Below, one piece after another: positions 1 to 4,663 of a stretch of 5,763 nucleotides of DNA. Each line of letters begins with the position of its first letter. The first letter of the stretch is position 1. Position numbers and translations under genes: made by a program. Source of the stretch: Acidimicrobiaceae bacterium. Its GTDB lineage: Bacteria > Actinomycetota > Acidimicrobiia > Acidimicrobiales > Acidimicrobiaceae. The notes under the pieces were generated by a model. That model did no database searches, was not told where the DNA came from, and worked only from the letters and a program-made list of their open reading frames with translations. The stretch covers positions 1-5,763 of the forward strand of contig JABEUO010000068.1 of the NCBI GenBank assembly GCA_013044415.1, given 5' to 3'.

Positions 1-189
1 AGGAGCTTCGCTGTAGATACGAAAGGAGATACCGTGCAAGCAAAGAGCTGCCGGGACACCGACCGGTTACGGCATTGTAATAGCCGGGATTACAAAAAGG
101 CAAAGGGGGTCGCGCCAGCGGTCCGATTAGAAATACCCCACCTTGCGGTTGAAGACGACGGTCGATCGACCAACACCTATTCCCGATGA
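1..189 (+). CDS. 3' end of an unidentified upstream gene (partial)
   Basis: Frame 1 is open from the window edge to a TGA at 187-189 (62 codons). About 40% of its codons begin with G and its third positions look coding-like, especially at 100-175. The TGA overlaps the tadB ATG as ATGA, the same junction used between tadB and tadC, which favours this being the true preceding gene. The visible residues (including the segment VRLEIPHLAVEDD) match no family I recognise. From tad operon order the preceding gene should be the ATPase tadA/cpaF, but I see no typical CpaF C-terminal signature. Two alternatives exist. A separate 51-residue protein could start at GTG 34, which has a good ribosome-binding site at 21-28. 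Or the upstream gene could end in frame 3 at the tandem stops TAA-TAG (78-83). I cannot decide between these from this fragment. Confidence 0.4.
   Translation, partial: RSFAVDTKGDTVQAKSCRDTDRLRHCNSRDYKKAKGVAPAVRLEIPHLAVEDDGRSTNTYSR
21..28 (+). promoter_or_regulatory. Possible ribosome-binding site for a GTG start at 34
   Basis: GAAAGGAG lies 5 nt before a GTG at 34-36 that is in frame 1 and runs to the TGA at 187-189. If functional it would define a separate 51-residue gene between the upstream gene and tadB. A frame-2 stop at 14-16 just upstream would leave room for such a start. It may equally be a chance purine run inside the upstream coding sequence. Confidence 0.3.
75..95. repeat. Perfect 7-bp inverted repeat (stem-loop)
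   Basis: TTGTAAT at 75-81 and ATTACAA at 89-95 are exact reverse complements separated by the 7-nt spacer AGCCGGG. As RNA this gives a short A/U-rich hairpin about 90 nt before the tadB start. The left arm contains the frame-3 tandem stops TAA TAG (78-83). No T-run follows on the + strand, so it is not a standard terminator. It could be a processing or protein-binding element, or chance. Confidence 0.45.
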
Positions 190-1109
190 AACTAAGACCT
201 ATTATCTGGATCCTATGCTCGGCGGCGGCCCTACTCGGGTCGGTGGTCGTCACGAAAGTGGCAGTCCCATTTATTTCGAAACGACCCTCAAAGCAGATGA
301 GCATCAAGGCCCTGCGAATGGCTTCCGATCGGGAAACCAAACGCTACTTAGCGATACTAGCCCTTGGATCCCTGCTAACACTGTTGGCAACTGGGTCCTG
401 GTTGCTTGCTTCTCTCGGAGGATTATTTGGCGTCCTACTTAACTTCTTAACCCGACAGTCGGAATCCTCCGCTATCCATGATCAACTACTCGAGGGCTGG
501 CCCAACGTAATCGACGAGGTGCGGATCCGGGTATGTACCCTCGGCGAAGCGATCCCCCATGCACTCTTTTCAGCGGCCCAAAGCTTTGGCGAAAAGGCTT
601 CGAGTGTTTTTGAGCGTAGCCGCATTACCTGGAATTTGACCGGAGACTTTTACCTTGTGTGCAAGCAAATCGCCGACGAACTCGCCGATCAGCGGAGCAC
701 CGCCGTCCTCCAGACCATGGTACTACTCCATGAGCTAGCTTCAACTTCAACTGAGTCACGCCTAAAGCGACTTAGAGAAGATCGGTCTTGGGACCTAGCG
801 GCGGCTAAAGAAGCGAATGCATCGATGGCCGGGGCGATATTTGCGCGGCGATTTGTTCTTGTAGTGCCGATCGGAATGGCCCTAGCGGGGGCGGCCATAG
901 GTGGGGGAAGACAGAGTTTCCAAACTCCGGTTGGGATAACGCTAAGCGCAGTCGCCCTTGGTCTTTTGCTGTTGTGTTGGATTTGGTCTACTCACCTCAT
1001 TGGGTTACCAAAGGTTAGAAGCAGACATTTTGAAGAGATCGGATCGGCGCCAACTACCCCATACGCCAAGAAACTCCTTGATCGAATCAGCTCACCACGG
1101 GGTCGATGA
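186..1109 (+). CDS. tadB: TadB-like Tad/Flp pilus inner-membrane platform protein
   Basis: The 307-residue protein is one of the two T2SSF-family (GspF/PilC-related) polytopic proteins that form the inner-membrane platform of Tad pili, where the TadA ATPase drives pilin assembly or export. A hydrophobic segment at about residues 5-30 is followed by a charged stretch and a hydrophobic hairpin at about 53-89. A T2SSF-like cytoplasmic helical domain runs from about 100 to 220; it starts with LLEGWPNVIDEVRIRV, equivalent to the 'WPd.l..lR' segment of TadB proteins. Two C-terminal membrane segments lie at about 222-240 and 249-273. The length is normal for TadB. The ATG at 186 overlaps the preceding TGA and has no Shine-Dalgarno sequence, so translation is probably coupled to the upstream gene. 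Its own TGA overlaps the tadC ATG. The family call is firm; assignment as TadB rather than TadC rests on order and on the WPN motif. Confidence 0.88.
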   Translation: MKLRPIIWILCSAAALLGSVVVTKVAVPFISKRPSKQMSIKALRMASDRETKRYLAILALGSLLTLLATGSWLLASLGGLFGVLLNFLTRQSESSAIHDQLLEGWPNVIDEVRIRVCTLGEAIPHALFSAAQSFGEKASSVFERSRITWNLTGDFYLVCKQIADELADQRSTAVLQTMVLLHELASTSTESRLKRLREDRSWDLAAAKEANASMAGAIFARRFVLVVPIGMALAGAAIGGGRQSFQTPVGITLSAVALGLLLLCWIWSTHLIGLPKVRSRHFEEIGSAPTTPYAKKLLDRISSPRGR

Positions 1110-1981
1110 TGGAGTTCAGCCTCGTAAGGACACTTTCGGTCGCTGGATGTCTCGTCGGCTCCATCCTCGTCCTTTCGCATGTGAAGGCATTGACCAGAAG
1201 GTCAAGATACGAAAGAGTCGCCGAGTTCTTTCTGCCAAAGGCGCCATCGAGCCTAGATCCGATAACTCACCTGAAAAGCTACCAAGGGAAGCTACTTCGG
1301 CCAGTATTCGAAAAATTATCTAAAGATGCCAAGCTTTCATCGCTGAGCCTGGCTTTCAGAAAGGCCGTAGGTGGGCTAAACGTTCAATACGCCGCTATCG
1401 GCTTAGCCGTTTTAGCTCTAGTTGCGATAATCACCAAATCGGCAACTTCCGCCCTTTTCGCAGGGATACTGTCACCTCTTTTATTGCTGGTTCTCAAGTC
1501 GCTTCGAATCTACCAAGATGAGAGTGCCCGGATCCGAGAGTTGAAAGATGGCCTACCCTTATATATCGAACAGATCAGCTCCTTCGTAGCTTCCGGCCTA
1601 TCGATACAATCAGCCTTAGACAGGTACCCAAAGACTATTAAAGGGCCATGGTCGGTACCATCGCTGAGGATCTCCGCCGAAATTCGGAGAGGGGCGAATC
1701 CCGGAAGGGCTATGGGACTTGTCGTAGCGCAATACCGGCTCGACGACTTTGGGCACTTGATTCGGCTGCTTGAGGCGAACTATTCATCACCTGAGCTGCC
1801 AGCCCTTCTGGACGAACAGAGCCGATCACTCAGAAGGCGACAGCAGCTCGAACTCACCGAAAAGCTATCCAAGCGAGCGCAGGCAGTTTGGATTCCGGTG
1901 AGTGTTGCCGCCTTGGTCCCTGGAATCATCTTCGTCATGATCCCCTTCGTATCGGCACTGCATGCTTTTGGTGGAATTTAA
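1106..1981 (+). CDS. tadC: TadC-like Tad/Flp pilus inner-membrane platform protein
   Basis: The 291-residue protein is the second T2SSF-family platform protein and is expected to pair with TadB in the inner membrane. It has an N-terminal membrane helix at about residues 5-25, a hydrophobic hairpin at about 94-131, and a T2SSF domain at about 145-280. That domain opens with LPLYIEQISSFVASGLSIQ, the typical 'lp..le.ia..v.aGls...AL' pattern, and carries the second helical repeat near LLEANYSSPELPALLDEQ. A final membrane helix with VPGIIFVMIPF lies at about 262-288. The start is one of two consecutive ATG codons (1106 and 1109). ATG 1106 overlaps the tadB TGA (ATGA) and lacks a clear Shine-Dalgarno sequence, so coupled translation is likely. 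The gene ends at TAA 1979-1981 and is followed by the only sizeable gap inside the operon. Confidence 0.88.
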   Translation: MMEFSLVRTLSVAGCLVGSILVLSHVKALTRRSRYERVAEFFLPKAPSSLDPITHLKSYQGKLLRPVFEKLSKDAKLSSLSLAFRKAVGGLNVQYAAIGLAVLALVAIITKSATSALFAGILSPLLLLVLKSLRIYQDESARIRELKDGLPLYIEQISSFVASGLSIQSALDRYPKTIKGPWSVPSLRISAEIRRGANPGRAMGLVVAQYRLDDFGHLIRLLEANYSSPELPALLDEQSRSLRRRQQLELTEKLSKRAQAVWIPVSVAALVPGIIFVMIPFVSALHAFGGI

Positions 1982-2057
1982 AACACGGCCCAAGCTCTCC
2001 CTCGCAAAACAGCCTCAACAGAAAACAAGCTCAACAGATAAAAAGGAGAATAACGAA
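1982..2057 (+). promoter_or_regulatory. 76-nt leader with strong ribosome-binding site before the pilin gene
   Basis: This is the only substantial gap among the pilus genes. It is rich in A and C with no evident stem-loop, and contains the 9-nt direct repeat CTCAACAGA at 2014-2022 and 2030-2038. It ends with the strong Shine-Dalgarno AAAAGGAG at 2041-2048, 9 nt before ATG 2058, which fixes the pilin start. I could not identify a convincing -35/-10 pair, so a separate pilin promoter is only a possibility. Confidence 0.6.
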
Positions 2058-2336
2058 ATGTATCCAAGAAGAAATATCCATCAATCGGTAACTGTGGCAG
2101 CTACAAGGGTGGCGGTCGTGATGATAAGCGTTGGAGCATACCTCTCGGTTGGAACCGCGGTAGCGTCGCTGAAGAGAAAAATGATTGACGACGAAAGAGG
2201 AGAAGGTCCGGTCTCTGCGGCGATCGTCGTCATGATCATGGCATTTCTGGGTGTCGCACTTTGGATCGCATTTAAGGCCATCATGCACCAGGCAACCACC
2301 ACTGTGGCAACCCAGGTATCCCAACTTGGCCAATAA
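2058..2336 (+). CDS. Small Flp/type IV pilin-like protein, candidate major pilin
   Basis: The 92-residue protein sits where the flp pilin gene (or its actinobacterial counterpart) is found, right after tadC. A basic N-terminus and a first hydrophobic segment (about residues 11-37) are followed by a polar linker with basic then acidic residues, ending DDERGEGPVS (44-53). A second hydrophobic helix (about 52-73) leads to a short Thr/Gln-rich tail. The glycines at 48 and 50 just before the second helix are plausible prepilin-peptidase cleavage sites, giving a mature pilin of about 42-44 residues, close to Flp size. However, position +5 after either Gly is Ser or Ala rather than the usual Glu, and the pre-sequence is itself hydrophobic, unlike a classical Flp leader. 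ATG 2058 is chosen for its strong Shine-Dalgarno sequence, the best in the operon, consistent with a highly expressed subunit. It could instead be a two-helix accessory protein. Confidence 0.7.
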   Translation: MYPRRNIHQSVTVAATRVAVVMISVGAYLSVGTAVASLKRKMIDDERGEGPVSAAIVVMIMAFLGVALWIAFKAIMHQATTTVATQVSQLGQ

Positions 2337-2337
2337 G

Positions 2338-2727
2338 TTGCGACGCAAATTTAATCAGGAGTCGGCCGCCGGGGTTATTTCCGCGATCTTTGGCGTCCTG
2401 ATCTCGCTCATCGTCCTTTGGATGGTGGTCGAAGTCTGTTTACTAGGACTTGCTAAAGCCCAAATAATGCGGGTTGCCAGCGACCTGGCTAGGCAGGCCA
2501 GCGCATACCAGAGTGACGAATCGACACCTTCCCTGCTGGACGGCTCGGCATCATTAGAGCTCGGAAAGCTCTATAGCAGTAGCAAGATTACGATAGCCCA
2601 AAGCCAAACTTCGACGGTAGTGGTGGTGGCAGTTCCTGCGGCGAGCATAGTGGGGGGACTAACCGCCGATACCTTCGACCTTCGAATGATCAAGGCGGCT
2701 TCAAGCTGGCCCACCGAGGGAGGATAA
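2338..2727 (+). CDS. TadE-like minor pilin (pseudopilin)
   Basis: The 129-residue protein has a short basic N-terminus (MRRKFNQ), then ESAAGVISAIFGVLISLIV leading into one hydrophobic helix (about residues 12-36). This is followed by VVEVCLLGLAKAQIMRVASDLARQAS, which resembles the post-helix segment of TadE proteins ('vE...l..a...a..aAr.aar.as'). The rest (about 60-129) is a small Ser/Thr/Val-rich domain predicted to lie outside the membrane. Family function: TadE-type pseudopilins are processed by the prepilin peptidase and help pilus assembly. The start is TTG 2338, beginning 1 nt after the pilin TAA. No good Shine-Dalgarno precedes it, so expression probably depends on ribosomes finishing the pilin. 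An ATG at 2251 in the same frame lies inside the pilin gene and would give an unlikely N-terminus. The family call is moderately strong on architecture and position; sequence conservation is weak. Confidence 0.72.
   Translation: MRRKFNQESAAGVISAIFGVLISLIVLWMVVEVCLLGLAKAQIMRVASDLARQASAYQSDESTPSLLDGSASLELGKLYSSSKITIAQSQTSTVVVVAVPAASIVGGLTADTFDLRMIKAASSWPTEGG
2716..2724 (+). promoter_or_regulatory. Ribosome-binding site supporting TTG 2732
   Basis: GAGGGAGGA within the end of the TadE-like gene lies 7 nt before TTG 2732. It supports that non-ATG codon as the start of the next gene. Confidence 0.6.
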
Positions 2728-2731
2728 GGTC

Positions 2732-3262
2732 TTGAAGCGCACCGACTTTGACAAACGGACACTCCGGAAAGAATTTGGGAGGGCGGCAATTGCTAAATCA
2801 AATTCAATTGGGTTTTCGTGGTTGCGCTCAGACGTGGGCGAAATTGCTGGGCTCGATGCCCTGATCTTTGGCATCTCGCTCTTTTTGATCTCCAGCTCGC
2901 TCGTTCTTTCGGTTTTAAAGCTGATCGACACGAAGCAGAAACTACAAGAACTATCCGATATGGTTGCGCGTGAGATGGTTCTATCGCCTTCTTCGGCACC
3001 TAGTGGAATCCAGGCAACGGCTTTAGCCTCAAGCTACGAGCCACTACTGGGTCTTGCCAAGTCACAGGTGAGTATCAACACCTCGGGAACCCTCTCCCCT
3101 TGCTCGGCAATTTCGGTAAAGGCGGTCGAAAGCTCGGGGCTGAATATCATCGTCTGGCCAGTTCGAATCGGCCTTCAAGTTCCCCTCACCGCAACATCAG
3201 TACAACCGACAGACGGATATCACTACGCAGTTGCAGGAGAAAAGGGTTGTGCGGCCCCATAG
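2732..3262 (+). CDS. Single-pass pseudopilin-like protein of the tad operon (TadF-position)
   Basis: The 176-residue protein has a basic, polar N-terminal region (1-38), then GEIAGLDALIFGISLFLI beginning one hydrophobic helix (about 40-64), then a helical post-membrane part (KQKLQELSDMVAREMV, 68-83) and a C-terminal domain of about 90 residues. The 'G.i.G.d.L.FG...F' pattern at the start of the helix is like that of small membrane proteins in actinobacterial tad operons, often annotated TadE/TadF-like. Two cysteines (C124 and C173) could form a disulfide in the exported domain. TTG 2732 is chosen because of the strong Shine-Dalgarno sequence at 2716-2724 and because it lies 4 nt after the previous stop. 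The TAG at 3260-3262 is inside the next gene. The role as a minor pilin or assembly factor is inferred from topology and position. Confidence 0.68.
   Translation: MKRTDFDKRTLRKEFGRAAIAKSNSIGFSWLRSDVGEIAGLDALIFGISLFLISSSLVLSVLKLIDTKQKLQELSDMVAREMVLSPSSAPSGIQATALASSYEPLLGLAKSQVSINTSGTLSPCSAISVKAVESSGLNIIVWPVRIGLQVPLTATSVQPTDGYHYAVAGEKGCAAP
3235..3239 (+). promoter_or_regulatory. Ribosome-binding site selecting GTG 3249
   Basis: AGGAG, followed by a further AAAAGGG purine run, lies 9 nt before GTG 3249, inside the end of the preceding gene. The longer alternative start, TTG 3231, has no purine-rich sequence upstream. The GTG is therefore preferred. Confidence 0.6.
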
Positions 3263-3761
3263 AAAGCCTAGAAAAAAATCGAAACTGCTACTTGGCCGAC
3301 TTCGACGTTATTTGAAGCTCCCTATTGGCGCCGCATTCGGTCCATCCAGCGGCTCAACACTCATTCTCGTCCCGACGATGGTAATGGTCTCCCTACTCTT
3401 CTGCTGTGTGGCCATCGACTCCGCCTCGCTGTCAATTCTCCAGCTACGTACCGACCATCTCGCCGCAGATTGTGCACTACTTGGAGCTAGAAGCCTCTCT
3501 CAGTCAGCTTTCTTCACCTCAGGCAAGCTGGTCATCAACCAAACTTACGCCGAGAATCAGGTTACCTCTTACCTAAGCTCTATTTCATACCCCAATGACT
3601 ACCGGGTCAGCGGATTCTACTTAACCTCGAGCGGCTCGACGGCGACGGTGCACATCCTCGCCACTGCCCATCTCCCCATCCCACCACCGAAGTGGCTGGG
3701 CCTAAACGAAATCACCCTTTCTGCCACTTCCAAGGCTGACGAAGTCTCTGGCGTGAAATAG
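3249..3761 (+). CDS. TadG/Rv3654c-like pilus-assembly membrane protein
   Basis: The 170-residue protein (from GTG 3249) has a very basic N-terminus (RPHRKPRKKSK and RLRR) and then SGSTLILVPTMVMVSLLF opening one membrane helix (about residues 36-60). The segment AIDSASLSILQLRTDHLAADCALLGARSL follows, in two parts: AIDSASLSILQLR and HLAADCALLGARSL. This matches the pattern of the last small protein in actinobacterial tad operons: 'G.a.....aa..v....aiD.a.......q...aad.Aal.aa'. The C-terminal domain of about 85 residues is Ser/Thr-rich with a PIPPPKW segment (143-149). The N-in, C-out topology is predicted from the positive charges. The gene overlaps its predecessor by 14 nt, implying coupled translation, and is the last of the operon. 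The function as a minor pilin or surface component is by family analogy only. Confidence 0.7.
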   Translation: MRPHRKPRKKSKLLLGRLRRYLKLPIGAAFGPSSGSTLILVPTMVMVSLLFCCVAIDSASLSILQLRTDHLAADCALLGARSLSQSAFFTSGKLVINQTYAENQVTSYLSSISYPNDYRVSGFYLTSSGSTATVHILATAHLPIPPPKWLGLNEITLSATSKADEVSGVK

Positions 3762-3780
3762 TTCTCCTATTTGCAGATTA

Positions 3781-3803
3781 GAGCCAGCCGGCTGACTTCT
3801 CTT
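3781..3803 (+). terminator. Imperfect stem-loop, candidate terminator after the tad operon
   Basis: GAGCCAG (3781-3787) can pair with CTGACTT (3792-3798) around the loop CCGG, with one C-A mismatch and one G-U pair. The centre contains the 10-nt palindrome CAGCCGGCTG (3785-3794). It is followed by CTCTT, only a weak T-tract. It sits 20 nt after the last tad gene in a convergent intergenic region, where a terminator is expected. The stem is weak, so confidence is low. Confidence 0.3.
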
Positions 3804-3808
3804 TAAAT

Positions 3809-3831
3809 GAGCTTTGGCATGGTCAGAGCTT
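3809..3831 (+). terminator. Second stem-loop in the convergent intergenic region
   Basis: GAGCTTTGG (3809-3817) pairs with TCAGAGCTT (3823-3831) over 9 positions, three of them G-U, around the loop CATGG. No proper T-run follows (CTGTTC). It may act with the hairpin just upstream. The wobble pairs become A-C mismatches on the other strand, so it would favour the + strand transcript. The rest of 3762-3899 holds no gene I can support. Confidence 0.25.
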
Positions 3832-3899
3832 CTGTTCATCGTATCCACTTGCCAGTGTGAGCTGACGAGTACGCTATGGTCCGTCTAAGCAAACCTCGC

Positions 3900-4532
3900 T
3901 CAGTTGAAGTCGTTCGCTCGCCTAATCTCGAGCGCAAGGTCGTCATCGATTCCGGATAGGGCATCTATGACCCCGAGCACATCTCCTCTGGCGCGATTCT
4001 GACTTAACTTAAACTTCGCCTCAACTCGGTCGATTTCCAACTCGACCCCTACGATCGCCCTTAGCTGAGCTGTTATGAAATCAGCTGGGGCCTCGTCGAT
4101 ACTCCAAGGCGTCTCCATGCGAGCCTCATGGTGATTGGTCAGTCGATCTACCAGGTCTCTTGTCCAAAGTGGATCATCTTTAATGGTGAGCCGACCGTAA
4201 ATATGGGCGACTACATAATCCCAGGTAGGAACTACTTTGCCCCCATCCAGCTTCGATGGATACCATCCAGGAGAGACATATCCGCTAACTCCCCTAACTA
4301 TCACCACCGATACGCCACCCCCCTCGACGCGGACGTGTGGATTCTGTCGAGCCAGGTGACCTTGCAGCGTTCCCCATCCTTGCTTAGAAGGAGAAGGCAC
4401 GTGCAACATAGGCAAGGTCGATATCAGGAGTGAATCACCAGAAACGGTAATCAAGTCACAAGCCCCGATGTCTTTGAGAAACTCCTCGATTTGACGGTCG
4501 TCCTTTGTGGCAAAGTGTTTCGGGATGTACAT
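3900..4532 (-). CDS. paiB: PaiB-family FMN-binding protein (putative regulator)
   Basis: The 210-residue protein closely follows the PaiB/FMN_bind_2 family, small split-barrel flavin-type proteins. Its name-giver in Bacillus is linked to negative control of sporulation and protease genes. Family landmarks appear in order: MYIPKHF (1-7), a strand region with TLPMLH (39-44), LQGHLARQNPH (56-66), GYVSPGWYPSK (84-94), KVVPTWDY (99-106), LTNHHE (131-136), the APADFI segment (148-153) and KFKLSQNR (173-180). It has the full family length with no missing motif. I chose ATG 4532 because family members begin MYIP; an in-frame GTG lies one codon upstream (4535). No Shine-Dalgarno sequence sits at a normal distance, and a possible promoter lies directly upstream, suggesting a leaderless mRNA. 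Regulatory function is by family name; many members may be flavin- or heme-binding enzymes. It is convergent with the tad operon. Confidence 0.9.
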   Translation of the reverse strand: MYIPKHFATKDDRQIEEFLKDIGACDLITVSGDSLLISTLPMLHVPSPSKQGWGTLQGHLARQNPHVRVEGGGVSVVIVRGVSGYVSPGWYPSKLDGGKVVPTWDYVVAHIYGRLTIKDDPLWTRDLVDRLTNHHEARMETPWSIDEAPADFITAQLRAIVGVELEIDRVEAKFKLSQNRARGDVLGVIDALSGIDDDLALEIRRANDFN

Positions 4533-4538
4533 CACACC

Positions 4539-4568
4539 ATACTAGCCGCCTACCCAAGAGGCCTCCAA
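4539..4568 (-). promoter_or_regulatory. Putative promoter of the PaiB-family gene
   Basis: Reading the - strand, TTGGAG (4568-4563) and TAGTAT (4544-4539) are spaced by 18 nt, a reasonable though imperfect -35/-10 pair (3 of 6 at -35; the -10 fits TANNNT). Transcription would begin about 5-8 nt after the -10, that is at 4534-4531, coinciding with GTG 4535/ATG 4532. The hexamers alone are weak evidence. Confidence 0.35.
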
Positions 4569-4605
4569 TGGGATCGGCCCCACTCTGGTTCGTTCGCACT
4601 CACAT

Positions 4606-4624
4606 CAACTGATCTGAACTGTTG
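4606..4624. repeat. 19-nt imperfect palindrome in the mscS-paiB intergenic region
   Basis: CAACTGATCTGAACTGTTG is symmetric about its central T with 7 of 9 positions pairing. It lies about 38 nt upstream of the putative -35, a spacing possible for a transcription-factor site. Nothing identifies the factor. The surrounding 131-nt gap (4533-4663) shows no gene. Confidence 0.3.
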
Positions 4625-4663
4625 CTCGGCCCATCATGGTTTGAGCTAGCTAATAAGGTGACT

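Noticed and set aside
143..442. 99-codon + strand ORF overlapping the start of tadB
   Set aside because: It starts with TTG, lies out of frame within clear tadB coding sequence and has low-complexity content; a shadow of tadB.
958..1323. 121-codon + strand ORF spanning the tadB-tadC junction
   Set aside because: It overlaps two well-supported membrane protein genes in another frame, and its Arg/Ser-rich composition is typical of a shadow frame.
2031..2348. 105-codon antisense ORF covering the pilin gene
   Set aside because: It is fully antisense to the pilin gene, which has a strong ribosome-binding site and pilin-like content. Its His/Asp/Cys-rich translation looks like a shadow.
1..3761. 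The locus as a complete novel secretion system
   Set aside because: tadB and tadC, and the order of the small proteins, fit a known actinobacterial Tad/Flp layout. The ATPase, peptidase and other parts are simply outside the window, so novelty of the whole system is not supported.
3808..3861. 17-codon ATG ORF in the convergent intergenic region
   Set aside because: It is very short, has no ribosome-binding site, and coincides with a stem-loop; not supportable as a gene.
4128..4433. 101-codon + strand ORF inside the PaiB-family gene
   Set aside because: It is antisense to a gene whose family motifs are complete from end to end, and has no recognisable protein features of its own.
4575..4592. 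Short stem AGTGGG/CCCATT on the - strand as a terminator for the mscS gene
   Set aside because: Only six pairs including a G-U, followed by a purine-rich sequence and no T-run. It also overlaps the candidate promoter region.
4643..4653. AGCTAGCT palindrome near the end of the mscS gene
   Set aside because: A self-complementary 8-mer without a loop or T-tract; likely chance.
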